Positions 35,847-45,574 of a stretch of 64,000 bases of DNA are shown here, one piece after another. Position 1 is the stretch's first letter. Each line of letters opens with the position of its first letter. This DNA comes from Lachnospiraceae bacterium (GTDB lineage Bacteria; Bacillota; Clostridia; Lachnospirales; Lachnospiraceae). The notes below the pieces were generated by a model. That model made no database searches, was not told where the DNA came from, and saw nothing but the letters and a program-made list of their open reading frames with translations. Location: contig AP025576.1 of the NCBI GenBank assembly GCA_022845955.1, forward strand, positions 6,820,001 through 6,884,000. The letters run 5' to 3'. The position numbers were made by a program, and so were the translations under genes.

Positions 35847-37336
35847 TAATCAGGCTCCTTCAATACCTTGTTAATCTTTTCAATATCTACATGTTTTCTC
35901 CGCTTTGCACTGGCGTATAACTTTTTGTAACGATTCTGATCTCCTCTTTTGTATGCCTCTGACAGAAGGCAAATAAAAATAGCAGTCAAATCCTCCCGGC
36001 ATCTTTCCAATCCCAGTTCTGCAACCCGCCGTGCATCCTCCTGACAGCAATGTTCCTGATAATAGGTAATCAATGCCGCATATTCTTTACTCTCCCGGCC
36101 TAAATGCGCCTCCAGATAGGATACATATTTATCATCTTTTCCATATTTATAATATAAATAAGCCGCTTTTTCTTTATAGCTGTCTGTGGCATCCATAATA
36201 TCCGCGCAGATCAGATGCTCTTCCCTGTTAGTGCAAAGCTTTTCCGCCAGTTCCTCCATTATATCACCACAGTTATAATACTCATAGTATTGATTTTGGA
36301 TTATATCACTCAGTACCTTCTTTCGAACTTTCCAATCCTCCTGCCCCAATTGGCCATGTCTGATGAGCGCTTCACAAATATCCTGTATTTCATCAATCTC
36401 CGGCTGATCATCAATATACTTCTCATAGCTCAGCCATTTAATTCCTTCCAGGATCTGTTTCCAACTTGCCTCAAGCTTTAATTCCCCCCGTTGTATATTG
36501 GTTGATATGGCTTTCAGGCATTTTACGCGGATATCCAGCAAAATCTCCTTTTTCCTGTCAAGTACCGACTGCATCTTATATACTTCACGATAATAGGCTC
36601 CCTCTTGGGATTTTTTTTCTATAAATAATTCTAAATCAGCAATCTCCCTCTCCGATATTGCAGCCATCTTGGTAAATGTTTCCTGTGAAACCCCTTCTTC
36701 ACTGAGGATTCTGGGTTTGACCTTCAGACAGGCCGGATGTTCAAACATTTTCAGCAGTTTCTGTCCCCTATTTCGGTCATCCTGTCCCTCTGTCAATCGT
36801 GTAACCGCCCTGATCCAATCCTCTCCTACATCACTGAGTTTCCTTAGAAACATTCCTTCCTCATCCGCTTCCCGCAAAGTGAAAAAGTCCTTCTCCGGGT
36901 AGTCTTCAGAATCCTCTGCTTTCTTCACCGGGAACTGCAGCTCACATACTCTACCCAAAATCTTTGAGACATCCTCATACTCTTCCAGGCGAAGTAGGTC
37001 ACGGCACCCTGCAAATACTCTGTCCAGAAACGGGACTACATGAAATATATCGTTGTGCCAAATCTTCCAATCATCCATATATCTGCCGTCATCGTCGAAT
37101 TCATAATAATGCTTCTCATATTCAAAATAAAGCTCGCCTTTCTCCGCTCTTTCACAAAATTCATCAATTTCTTCAGCCGTTGGCATATCAATGATTTTCT
37201 TCACTCCGGTAAGCGATTGCAGAATTCCTTTCTGCGTCTCTTCCGACAGCAGCTTTATCTGGGATAAAAGCCATGTATCTTTTTTAGCTTCGGACATTTG
37301 GGTCAGTTGGGTTTTTATTTGAAGTAGGAAGTCCAT
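35846..37336 (-). CDS. Hypothetical protein with TPR-like C-terminal half
   Basis: This protein of about 496 residues is mostly helical. The C-terminal half has repeat-like helices (AAYLYYKYGKDDKYVSYLEA, ARRVAELGLERCREDLTA, LSEAYKRGDQNRYKKLYAS) that suggest TPR-like scaffolding. The ATG at 37336 (MDFLLQIKTQL) follows AAAAGGAAAAAATT; a start at 37399 lacks a good site. It is coupled to the UPF0158 gene. Function is unknown. Confidence 0.65.
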   Translation of the reverse strand: MDFLLQIKTQLTQMSEAKKDTWLLSQIKLLSEETQKGILQSLTGVKKIIDMPTAEEIDEFCERAEKGELYFEYEKHYYEFDDDGRYMDDWKIWHNDIFHVVPFLDRVFAGCRDLLRLEEYEDVSKILGRVCELQFPVKKAEDSEDYPEKDFFTLREADEEGMFLRKLSDVGEDWIRAVTRLTEGQDDRNRGQKLLKMFEHPACLKVKPRILSEEGVSQETFTKMAAISEREIADLELFIEKKSQEGAYYREVYKMQSVLDRKKEILLDIRVKCLKAISTNIQRGELKLEASWKQILEGIKWLSYEKYIDDQPEIDEIQDICEALIRHGQLGQEDWKVRKKVLSDIIQNQYYEYYNCGDIMEELAEKLCTNREEHLICADIMDATDSYKEKAAYLYYKYGKDDKYVSYLEAHLGRESKEYAALITYYQEHCCQEDARRVAELGLERCREDLTAIFICLLSEAYKRGDQNRYKKLYASAKRRKHVDIEKINKVLKEPD

Positions 37337-37485
37337 AATTTTTTCCTTTTCTGATGAAATGAAGATAAACTGTTCCGGTATTTCACTGCGAGAATCCATT
37401 TACTTTACGTGTACAGGAGTAAGGGCTCAGGTAATAACCGTCAAGTCTCAGATATAACCAAATAATCGAATCATCTGCCGCATAT

Positions 37486-37692
37486 TTATTGCCTTTCTAA
37501 TATAACCCTTACATTCTCCTTCAACCCATCCCCGAATTCTTCAAGATCCTTAAATTGTATTACACCGTTGTTAATCAATGAAACAATATCCCATATCATT
37601 GAAGACTTATTTAATTCAATAATGACGCCTGGTGTTCTTTTATCATGTTTAATTCTTTTTTCCAGCTCCCAGAATTTGGTTGATGCAGGCAA
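37486..37692 (-). CDS. Small hypothetical protein or 5'-truncated fragment
   Basis: The 68 residues include FWELEKRIKHDKRTPGVIIE and look like real protein. The only start is a TTG at 37692 with a weak GGGGAC before it; the frame stays open upstream only eight codons to a TAG. It may be the remnant of a longer gene. No family is recognised. Confidence 0.4.
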   Translation of the reverse strand: MPASTKFWELEKRIKHDKRTPGVIIELNKSSMIWDIVSLINNGVIQFKDLEEFGDGLKENVRVILERQ

Positions 37693-37779
37693 GTCCCCGG
37701 ATAAAAACTCTGCCTATTGTTTAACAAGCCTTTCCGATCCAGCGCCCATAGACCTAACCATCCACAGGACTCTTTTCCC

Positions 37780-38796
37780 CTACTGATACTGTCTCATGGT
37801 CATCCAAAACCCGTCAATTCCCTTCAAATGCTTCACACGCCGCAGCTTAATTTTACAAGTCTCGCAAATCTGTTCCAGGACTGCTTCCACAATTACATTA
37901 GACACTCTGATTTCCTTTGGTACGCCCGCTTTACATATAAATCCAATCACCAACTCTGCCAGCCCCACCATTGCATCTTCATCCGGCTCATTCATATCAA
38001 AGGAAATGATCATTCCTGTATCGGCATCTGTCAGGATACTCATTGCGGGATTTGCAGGCTTATCATACTTCTTATCTGACACAGCCACCCCCATTGGCCT
38101 CACATCCGCTTCCAACGAATAGGTACCTTTCGGGCATTTGCTTAATTCTCCTATAAGTTCTTCATCCGTAATCATAAGATTTCCAAAGCTATAACAAGTA
38201 AACGGAAGCGGTTCCTCCCCATAATGCCATGTCTTTTTGTCTTCTGAATACGCAAAAGAGAACATGTTCCCGCCCTCAAAATCAATATGAACATCTGTCT
38301 CTTTGTAATAAGTGAATGCCGTTTCCAGATTTTCCAGATGCTCCGCCATCCGTATAACCTCATCCCGATTCAGATTATATGGATAATATCCGGGTTCACA
38401 GGACAGGAAATACAACCAATTATTTTTACCACGATATTTATATCCCAGCTCTTTTACTATCTTTCTCTGCTTCTCCGACAATTCTTCACGGTTTCCCCAG
38501 TAGCAAGTAAGATTTTTCTGATTAAACATCGCATATTCCGCCGAAAGATTCATCTTCTCATGCATAGTCAGCATCAGGTAACTGTTAAAGGCATCGTATC
38601 CCTCATAGACCGCAATTCCATAGCATTCCCCGCCTTTTCCCAATATGCTGTAAAACACTGTATTTTCAGGCTCTTTTCCCACACGTATCCCAATGATGTC
38701 CATATCCCACAGCAAATCCCATGGCTCTAAATCCCGTATCCTTGTCGCCGCTTCATATAATTTTTTCCATTCTTCAATCGTTGCTTCTGTTCTCAT
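37780..38796 (-). CDS. DUF7309/DUF6930-like hypothetical protein
   Basis: The 338-residue protein starts MRTEATIEEWKKLYEAATRI, and LEPWDLLWDMDIIGIRV leads the region I associate with DUF7309. The C-terminal third resembles DUF6930. Function is unknown and no catalytic motif is seen. The ATG at 38796 follows GGAGGTGTGT; an upstream GTG lies in the binding site. It stands alone. Confidence 0.65.
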   Translation of the reverse strand: MRTEATIEEWKKLYEAATRIRDLEPWDLLWDMDIIGIRVGKEPENTVFYSILGKGGECYGIAVYEGYDAFNSYLMLTMHEKMNLSAEYAMFNQKNLTCYWGNREELSEKQRKIVKELGYKYRGKNNWLYFLSCEPGYYPYNLNRDEVIRMAEHLENLETAFTYYKETDVHIDFEGGNMFSFAYSEDKKTWHYGEEPLPFTCYSFGNLMITDEELIGELSKCPKGTYSLEADVRPMGVAVSDKKYDKPANPAMSILTDADTGMIISFDMNEPDEDAMVGLAELVIGFICKAGVPKEIRVSNVIVEAVLEQICETCKIKLRRVKHLKGIDGFWMTMRQYQ

Positions 38797-38856
38797 ACAC
38801 ACCTCCTCTTTTTGTTCCTAACTTGTTTCCACTCTCATAGCAAATAGAATTGCATT

Positions 38857-40143
38857 TTACTTCATTACATACCTTGTCAATCTGCCTTTTCCAACTTTTG
38901 CAATCAAGTTCTTATCCAACATTTCTTTCATCATAGTAACCGCATAAGTAGTTCCACTGCCCAAAGCAACTTCAGCATCTGCACGGGTAATCTCTTTTTT
39001 ATTTTCAAATAATTTGATTATTGGTAAATACTTCTCATTTATTCCACTCAAAGCCTGTGCGTGTATATTTGGAAGAACCACTTGGAAGGCACCTTCCACA
39101 CTTTCAAATTTAGGCTGTACAGGCAGTCCCTTATAACAACTGATTATCTTACTAAGACCTGTACCATATGCTTCAATCAATTTCATTCTATAAAACAAGT
39201 TAGCCAACTTTTCATTTCTAGGCTGAGAAGCTCCCAGCATAGCGGCTTTCAAGGATAAACCAGATACCAATCCACCTAAAGATATAATCTCCAACCGATT
39301 AGCATACAGATTTATTAAGGTACTTCCGCTAAAAGAATAATCCCTATGGACAATAGCATTCAATAACGCTTCCCGAACAGCGTCTTCAGGATAATCTCTT
39401 TCATCTGTTCGCAATAAATCATGAAAACTAGCCATTGTGCCATTATAAAAATCTATTGTTTTGTACGCATCTGCTAATTGTTCAAAGAGAGAGCCGGTAA
39501 ACTCTTTTCTATCTTTAAAAATTAATTTATCCGCTCCCTGAAAAACAGCAAATTTTATTGAGTGCTTACACTGATCGGAAACAAGCAAGCCCATATTTGT
39601 AAAAATAGAATCGGATGAAAGAATACCTAAATTTTTCATCTGCACTTCTGTAAACTCAAAATTCCTTTTCTCCATTTCTTTGCTTAAGCTGTTAAAAGTC
39701 AATTCCTGAATTAAAGAGCGATTTGTTTCAAAAGTATCACCGTCCGTTGCCTTTATCATCATACGGATAGCATCTTCCGAAGCCGGGGCGAAAGTTGTGC
39801 CACTTCTTACATATACTCCGGAGGGTTTCAAGCCTTTATCCGAAAGATAATATGGTCTTTTAGTACCTTGCTCCACTGTAAGTTTAATATATGTTTTGTC
39901 TTCATATTTTAACAGCTCAATATTTGTAAACATGGTAATGTCAGGTCTGATGCTGTCCCTTATTGAATTCGCAATTTGCTGTATCACAAAATCTGCATTA
40001 TCAATACCGATAATATTTCCATTGTCTTGTACACCAATAAGGATTGTTCCGCCATTTGTATTTGCAAAAGAAATAATTTCTTTCTTTAAATCGGGCGTAT
40101 ATATTTCCTTTAACTCAACAACTTCGCTTTCATATAAATCCAT
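38857..40143 (-). CDS. AlbA_2/Schlafen-type transcriptional regulator
   Basis: This 428-residue protein starts MDLYESEVVELKEIYTPDLKKEIISFANTN, followed by GGTILIGVQDNGNIIGI, the AlbA_2 (divergent AAA_4) domain. EALLNAIVHRDYSF and LFYRMKLIEAYGTGLSKI are the HATPase_c_4/RecG-like C-terminal signature of this family. A winged-helix stretch forms the end. AAGGAG precedes the ATG; the longer frame to 40221 lacks a site. Such proteins occur in mobile and regulatory contexts and their target is unknown. Confidence 0.82.
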   Translation of the reverse strand: MDLYESEVVELKEIYTPDLKKEIISFANTNGGTILIGVQDNGNIIGIDNADFVIQQIANSIRDSIRPDITMFTNIELLKYEDKTYIKLTVEQGTKRPYYLSDKGLKPSGVYVRSGTTFAPASEDAIRMMIKATDGDTFETNRSLIQELTFNSLSKEMEKRNFEFTEVQMKNLGILSSDSIFTNMGLLVSDQCKHSIKFAVFQGADKLIFKDRKEFTGSLFEQLADAYKTIDFYNGTMASFHDLLRTDERDYPEDAVREALLNAIVHRDYSFSGSTLINLYANRLEIISLGGLVSGLSLKAAMLGASQPRNEKLANLFYRMKLIEAYGTGLSKIISCYKGLPVQPKFESVEGAFQVVLPNIHAQALSGINEKYLPIIKLFENKKEITRADAEVALGSGTTYAVTMMKEMLDKNLIAKVGKGRLTRYVMK

Positions 40144-40221
40144 GCAATCACTCCTTGTGTCTTTTTCTTGCGTTTCTATCTTTTCTATCACTATTCTAAC
40201 ACAACAATCGATAAAATACAA

Positions 40222-40650
40222 TACAAAGAAAACGGTGTAAGACCGCCTTTGTAATAATATTGTTACTGTTCAGAGGGCGGGTGTGGGCAGAGCCCACATA
40301 AAAAGGGCTTTACAGGTATCGTTATTGGTGTGCAATAAAACATATAAAACGGTATAGGAAATTCTAAACTGGGTATACTATAAAGAGTAAAGTAATTCGA
40401 CATTAGAAAAAGTCAGTTTTCGACAGGAAAATCTTACATATCTAACTCAATTCAGGGAATCCTATATATTTTCAGACACAGAAAAATTTACGCCCTCCTG
40501 CCGCCTGTTTGCCATCATGATGTGCCAACATCTTGATGACTGGGCTTTGCCAAAGACTTCCCACTAAAAGATTTCTTTGCGTAAGGTCTATTAAAGTGCG
40601 TTATTTTTCATCATTTATTACTTGCCATATCCATTCTGGATAATATTTAC
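40222..40650. other. Non-coding gap left of the IS66 element
   Basis: No intact gene is seen. There is a 7-bp GC hairpin at 40282-40298. Minus-strand open stretches lie beside the insertion sequence: one ends at a TAA near 40577 and reads into the IS66 end as ...RLRKYYPEWIWQVINDEK. They look like remnants of an older gene. Confidence 0.4.
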
Positions 40651-40672
40651 GTAAGCGATGAATAACATAGCG
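40651..40672 (+). repeat. IS66 left inverted repeat
   Basis: This 22-bp end is identical, in reverse complement, to 45479-45500, and nearly so to 45501-45519. It starts with GTAAGC as IS66 ends do. Confidence 0.8.
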
Positions 40673-40812
40673 TTCCCGAGTTCGTTCCTGATATGAGATA
40701 ATCTATTTACATGAAGTAAATGAATCAGGACCTAGAGTTAATTATTGATTGAGCTTTTCACTATAAATATATTTCCTGAGCTTGAGCTTTTTACTTCACA
40801 GTCTATCAAGAA

Positions 40813-41229
40813 ATGGAGCTAGTACCCTCAATGGGATATCCTCAAACCTTAACCGTCTCAGAACGCCGCTGGTTTGAACTGATCAAGCAGTGTCGCACAA
40901 GTGGAAAATCCGATGCACAATGGATGCAGGAACACGAAATAAAATCACCTACTTTTTACTATCACGTAAAACAGCTTCGAAAGAAAGCCTGTGACATTCC
41001 TGAAAATAGTTTTTCCAGACAGAGGAATGATGTCCAAGAAGTTGTCCCATTGTTTATGGATGATGTTCCTTCTATCATGACTAACAATAATCCATCAGCA
41101 TCCTCCGGTATTACAGATAACACGGTAGCTGTTCGCCTAAGCATTCAGGGAATAACCGTTGAGATTGCCAATAGTGCAACACAGGAATTAATCAAAAATA
41201 CCATATCTGCGTTGCAGTTCCTATGCTAG
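40813..41229 (+). CDS. tnpA: IS66 accessory protein TnpA
   Basis: This 138-residue protein has the IS66 TnpA pattern: LTVSERRWFELIKQCRTSGKSDAQWMQEHEI, a helix-turn-helix-like N-terminal part, then KSPTFYYHVKQLRKKA. It is needed with TnpB for transposition in this family. Its end overlaps the tnpB start by seven bases. Confidence 0.88.
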   Translation: MELVPSMGYPQTLTVSERRWFELIKQCRTSGKSDAQWMQEHEIKSPTFYYHVKQLRKKACDIPENSFSRQRNDVQEVVPLFMDDVPSIMTNNNPSASSGITDNTVAVRLSIQGITVEIANSATQELIKNTISALQFLC

Positions 41230-41588
41230 GTGATGTTTCCGGAATTGCCAAAATTTACCTGGTAACAGGCAAAACTGACATGAGACGCAGCATAGACGGT
41301 CTCATGGCAATTATCCGGGACACTTATCAGATGGATCCTTATGCAAATGCACTGTATCTGTTTTGTGGTAAGCGGTGTAACACCATCAAGGCATTGTATT
41401 TCGACAAGGATGGGTTTTGCTTAATCTATAAACGCCTGGACAGTGAGGGCAGGTTTCAATGGCCTCGAAATGCTGCTGAGGTAAGGGCAATTACAAGACA
41501 GGAGTTTCGATGGCTGATGGAAGGGCTGTCCATAGAACAGCCAAAAGCAATCCGTCCTGTACCAAAAAACAGTAACAAAGTCTTCTGA
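41223..41588 (+). CDS. tnpB: IS66 accessory protein TnpB
   Basis: This 121-residue protein is the conserved IS66 Orf2: IAKIYLVTGKTDMRRSIDGL, then LYLFCGKRCNTIKALYFDKDGFCLIYKRLD, then FQWP and LSIEQPKAIRP. The domain is intact and full-length. Confidence 0.93.
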   Translation: MLGDVSGIAKIYLVTGKTDMRRSIDGLMAIIRDTYQMDPYANALYLFCGKRCNTIKALYFDKDGFCLIYKRLDSEGRFQWPRNAAEVRAITRQEFRWLMEGLSIEQPKAIRPVPKNSNKVF

Positions 41589-41649
41589 TTTGTGCATTAT
41601 AGAGAAAATGAAAAACTTATGGGCCCCCGAATTTATCAACTAATTGTGG

Positions 41650-41723
41650 TTGTCCACATCAATACCCTGAACCGGAAACTTATCCGTGTATTGCCTTCTG
41701 TTTCAGGACATTGATGTGGATAA
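41650..41723. repeat. Imperfect hairpin between tnpB and tnpC
   Basis: A 22-base arm (41650-41671) pairs with 41702-41723 with three mismatches around a 30-base loop. It fills much of the 281-base gap between tnpB and tnpC, which is unusually long for IS66. The rest of the gap holds no gene. Confidence 0.6.
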
Positions 41724-41869
41724 CACTTCCACAAATGCTGTGAGACCAGTGATTTTACACTGTTTCCCAGTAAGTCATACACCGTCAAAATGACCATATG
41801 TGATATCGCCATCATTTGTCAAACCCCTTGGTTTTAGGTACAATGAAAGAAAAAATCAGGAGGTACGGG

Positions 41870-43620
41870 ATGTCAGCGCAAAGTGAAAATGAACTCTTAA
41901 AAATGGTTATCGAGACACAGGCATCCCGTATTAAGGATCAGGAAGAAACCATCAAGGAATTAAGAACCATGATTGATGAGCTACGTAGCCTGAAAGCAAA
42001 TCTTGAGGAAACCTTAAGTGAATTCAGACGACAATTCTTCGGCGTGAAAAGTGAGAGAACTTCCAACAAAGAAGAAACAGTGAAATCTGGTGATAAAAAG
42101 GAATCTATTCGGGTAAAAAGCCATACGAGAGAACGTAAGCCAAAAGCTACAAGAGATGAACTTTATGGAAACCTTCCGGTAAAAGAAATCATCTGTCCAG
42201 TACCGGAAGCAGAACGTTTCTGTGAATGGTGCAACTCAGAAATGATTCCCATGAAGCCTACCTTCGTCAGGGAAGAAATCCGTATTACTCCTGCTATTGT
42301 TGAAAGGGTACGATATATGCAGGAGGTACTGATCTGTCCTGCGTGTAAAAAGGATCACGATGGTAGTTTCAAAAAAGGAGAAGTTCCAAGTGCATTCATT
42401 CCACACAGCCCTGCCTCTGCTTCTGCAGTAGCCTTTGTTATGCTCAGCAAGTGCTTTATGGGGCTTCCTTATTACAGACAGGAATCCGCATTTACGCAAC
42501 TGGGAGCAAAAATCCCAAGGGAAACCCTTGCTAACTGGTGTATTATCGCAGCTGAGAATTATCTATTCCCTATCTATGATCTTATTCATAGGGAACTGAT
42601 CAAGCGTGAAGTAATACACGCTGACGAGACTACCTGTCAGGTACTTCGTGAAGAAGGGAAGGAAGCACAGTCTACATCTTATATGTGGATTTACACTTCC
42701 GGCACAGATGGCTTGCCTAAAATCGTCTTGTATGAATATCAGCCAGGGCGGGGAGGTATTCATCCACAGAAATTCTTAGAAGGATTCCACGGATTACTCC
42801 AGTGCGATGGGTATCAAGGCTACAATAAGGTAATTGATGAATTGATGTATTGCTTGCATGCTGCATGGCCCACTGCAGAAGAAAGTTCTATGAAGCGCTG
42901 CCTGCAGAAAAGAAAAAAACCATGAAGCTGCTGGATATCCATTCACCAATAGCCATCAAAGAGCCTGCTATTCCACAGGATGATCTTGAAAAGTACATTC
43001 CGGCAGAAATAGGGGTTGCTTATTGTAACAAACTCTTCTATCTGGAACGGGAATTTAAGGATTTATCGCCTGAGGAACGAAAAGCAAAACGGTTTGAGCA
43101 GGAAGTTCCAGTATGGGATAATTTCTGGAAATGGCTTGACTCCTTAAACACTACCAAGAGTAGTAAACTGTCTAAAGCGGTGAACTATGCCCAAAATCAC
43201 AGGGATAGTCTATGCACTTATCTGCAGGATGGGCGCTGCGAATTATCTAACAACGCAGCAGAACGGATGGCAAAATCTTATGCAATCGGAAGAAAGGCTT
43301 CCCTATTTCATGCATCAGTCGCAGGTGCAAATGCAAGTGCCATCATATATAGTCTCGTAGAGACTGCAAAAGTAAACAATCTGAACGTGTTCCAATATAT
43401 CTATACATTGTTGTTGTACATGCCGGGTCACAAAAATGGGTCTGATGGTATGGAACAATTACTGCCATGGAGTGATTTCATAAAAGAGCACTGTTCTGGA
43501 TTAATAGATGTTGAAACAGTAACGGAGACTGTCTATATAACTGTGTATTGTCGTAAATTGGTATGTACCCGGTTCCCTTTTTCGGCACTCCGTGATTTGG
43601 TTTTACCTATGTTTGCATGA
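41870..43620 (+). pseudogene. tnpC: IS66 transposase TnpC, frameshifted
   Basis: The gene opens at an ATG behind AGGAGG (MSAQSENELLK). It encodes a coiled-coil N-terminus, a Cys-rich zinc-binding part (ICPVPEAERFCEWCNSEMIP) and the start of the DDE domain (VIHADETTCQVL, LQCDGYQGYNKV). Near 42863 the frame changes: ...ELMYCLHA continues in another frame as CMAHCRRKFYEALPAEKK, where one base seems to be missing. The second part has the family's SNNAAERMAKSYAIGRK end. No slippery heptamer is visible, so this looks like an inactivating mutation. Confidence 0.8.
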
Positions 43621-43653
43621 TAGTTTTTTCCAAAATACGACGTTTGTTTCTAT

Positions 43654-43686
43654 GAATAGTATTGCCGCCTTCCGGCAATACTATTC
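43654..43686. terminator. Bidirectional terminator after tnpC
   Basis: A perfect 14-bp stem (43654-43667 with 43673-43686) with a five-base loop is followed on the plus strand by a T-rich run. It sits between tnpC and the convergent small gene whose stop lies in its right arm. Confidence 0.8.
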
Positions 43687-43899
43687 TATTTTTCCCTTTA
43701 TTTTTTCTTCATTTATGATGGCATCATTGGAACCAAATACGATATTTTGCTGATAGATCTTTTCGATCTCCCTTTCATTGTAAAATCCAAATAACATTTC
43801 CAGGACCACCTCAAACTGTTCCTCCGTCAACGGCTCTCTATCATACTCCATAACTCGATATGCTACACATGCGTATGCTGTTGCTGCATCATGTGTCAT
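43681..43899 (-). CDS. Small hypothetical passenger protein, 72 residues
   Basis: The protein starts MTHDAATAYACVAYRVME at an ATG behind AAGGAG. It is acidic and helical, with LTEEQFEVVLEMLFGFYNEREIEKIY. I do not recognise a characterised family. It is convergent with tnpC and lies inside the IS66 boundaries, so it may be a passenger gene. Confidence 0.6.
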   Translation of the reverse strand: MTHDAATAYACVAYRVMEYDREPLTEEQFEVVLEMLFGFYNEREIEKIYQQNIVFGSNDAIINEEKIKGKIE

Positions 43900-43941
43900 A
43901 ATCCCACTCTCCTTCCACACAATTCTCTTATTGATAGTTAT

Positions 43942-43999
43942 TACCGTAGCTGCAGGCTTTATTCAATAACAATCCGGAACAAAGCCTGCATCTGCGGTA
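43942..43999. repeat. Long imperfect hairpin left of the IS256 gene
   Basis: TGCAGGCTTT (43951-43960) pairs perfectly with 43981-43990, and the outer bases extend the stem to about 18 pairs with two mismatches. It may be a terminator or mark the junction between IS66 and IS256 sequence. I see no clear left IS256 end in 44000-44071. Confidence 0.55.
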
Positions 44000-44071
44000 T
44001 TTTGCGTTAACAAGAGGATATGGGATGGGACGGCCCCCTGCGCGATCCGCTCAGGAAGATTGATTGTTCTC

Positions 44072-45268
44072 TCAGGCGATGGATGCCCTGTCGCCGAATT
44101 CGATGATGAACTGTCCATAAGTCTCGCCCCAATCCCGATAGGGCATGGATCACTTTTCTGTTATATCCCGCGTTGTCAGATACAACGTTTTCCTTAGTGC
44201 TTCGTCATTCGGAAAAACGGCTTTATTTTTTGTCACTTTCCGCAGCTGCCGGTTAAATCCCTCCAGGGTATTCGTTGTATAGATGAGGCGGCGGATCTGT
44301 GCCCCATAGCTGAAATAGGTGGAGAGGTTTTCCCATTTCATCTGCCAGTTCTCAACGACCGCACGATACTTCTTCCAGCTGTCCTTCATCGCCTCCAGGT
44401 TCCTGAATGCGATCTCCTCACTTTCGGCCCCGTATACCCGTTTCAGATCCTTCATAAATGCCTTGGAATCCTTATAGGCTATATATTTCATGGTGTTCCG
44501 TATTTGATGGATAATGCATAGCTGGATCCTTGTTTCAGGAAATACGGTTTTGATCGCATCCGGAAATCCCTGCAGGCCATCGATACAGGCAATTAGGATA
44601 TCTTTTACTCCACGGTTTTTCAGTTCATTACATACCTTCAGCCAGAATTTGGCACCTTCATTTTCACCAATCCAGATCCCCAGGATGTCTTTTCGGCCTT
44701 CCGCGTTGATCCCCAGAGCGACATAGGATGCCTTCGTGACGATCCGCCCTTCTTCACGGACTTTATAGTGCACAGCATCCAGAAATACGACCGGATAAAA
44801 ACCATCCAGGGTCCGGCTGTACCACTCCCTTGCTTCCTCCATGATCTTATCCGTTATATTGGACACGGAGGCCGGGGATAATTCAATCCCATAAAGTGCC
44901 TGGACATGGGATACGATATCACGAACGGTCATCCCCTTCGCATACATAGAGATGATCTGTGCTTCCAGTCCCTCCTCGATCACAGCCCTCTTTTTAATAA
45001 CTTCCGGTTCGAATTCCCCTTCCCTGACTCTTGGGACATCAATGTCAATGCTGCCGTAAAAAGTCTTTACTTTTTTAGGGGATGTTCCATTGCGCTGCGG
45101 GGTATTCCCCTTATTTTTTTCATCTGTGATATAATCTGTGATCTCACTTTGAAGGATCTGTTCGATCGCATCCTTTACCATCCGCTGGACAAGTCCGTTT
45201 GGCCCTGTGATATCCTCCATGGTACTGCACTTGGAAAGTTCCTCCTGATAATTAAATCCTGATGTCAT
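44072..45268 (-). pseudogene. IS256-family transposase with premature TGA
   Basis: The protein is a Mutator/IS256 transposase with DDE residues visible in VVFLDAVHYK, LIACIDGLQGF and TTNTLEGFNRQLRK. It should end near 44072 with SMPYRDWGETYGQF and IIEFGDRASIA. A TGA at 44150-44152 stands where family members have Trp (ITEKW), so the last 25 residues are cut off. The ATG at 45268 (MTSGFNYQEEL) is preferred over an upstream GTG. The core catalytic domain is complete, so some activity is possible. Confidence 0.85.
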
Positions 45269-45354
45269 ATCCCTTAACCTCACTAAATTTATTTACCAAT
45301 TTATACCACTTACATGCAGTATTGTCAGTAATGATGATACCTATTCAAAAAAGA

Positions 45355-45401
45355 GGTGTGTCGAATAATCTGCAAGTGATACACAGTTTATTTGACACAC
45401 C
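45355..45401. repeat. Imperfect 15-bp inverted repeat near IS256 end
   Basis: GGTGTGTCGAATAAT (45355-45369) matches the reverse complement of 45387-45401 at 13 of 15 positions. The right arm, read inward, looks like a terminal repeat of the IS256-type element. No matching copy is found on its other side. Confidence 0.5.
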
Positions 45402-45478
45402 CCAGTAACGGTTGAAGAACATCCAGCCCTGACTGTTTAAATTTTTTAAAAATGTGTAAGTGATGGGGAAAGTCTATA

Positions 45479-45519
45479 CGCTATGTTATTCATCGCTTAC
45501 TATGTTATTCATCGCTTAC
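45479..45519 (-). repeat. IS66 right inverted repeat in two tandem copies
   Basis: 45479-45500 is the exact right end matching 40651-40672. The next 19 bases (45501-45519) repeat the outermost 19 bases of this end. Two abutting IS66 ends suggest a second insertion or a nested, partly deleted copy. Confidence 0.75.
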
Positions 45520-45574
45520 CTCGCAGCGGTTCCATATTTTCTTTTTTCACAGGTATATAATATATCTTTTTCAT
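45509..45574 (-). pseudogene. 5' remnant of a gene cut by IS66
   Basis: An ATG at 45574 follows GAGGTGATGTGTT and encodes MKKIYYIPVKKENMEPLR before running into the IS66 end and stopping at 45509. The context suggests an original gene interrupted by the insertion. The 3' remainder could be the minus-strand stretch ending near 40577, because joining the two keeps the frame, but no target duplication supports this. Confidence 0.4.

Larger units (their letters stand above)
40651..45500 (+). mobile_element. IS66-family element with an IS256-type gene inside
   Basis: The 22 bases GTAAGCGATGAATAACATAG plus CG at 40651-40672 are the exact reverse complement of 45479-45500. GTAAGC is the usual IS66 terminal sequence. 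Inside are tnpA, tnpB and a frameshifted tnpC, then a small passenger gene and an IS256-type transposase gene. The extra IS256 gene explains the large size. The 8-bp flanks (ATATTTAC left, TATGTTAT right) do not match, so no target duplication is visible. Confidence 0.75.

Noticed and set aside
42850..42925. Programmed frameshifting in IS66 tnpC
   Set aside because: The frame changes here, but there is no A6/A7 or other slippery heptamer. A mutation is the simpler reading.
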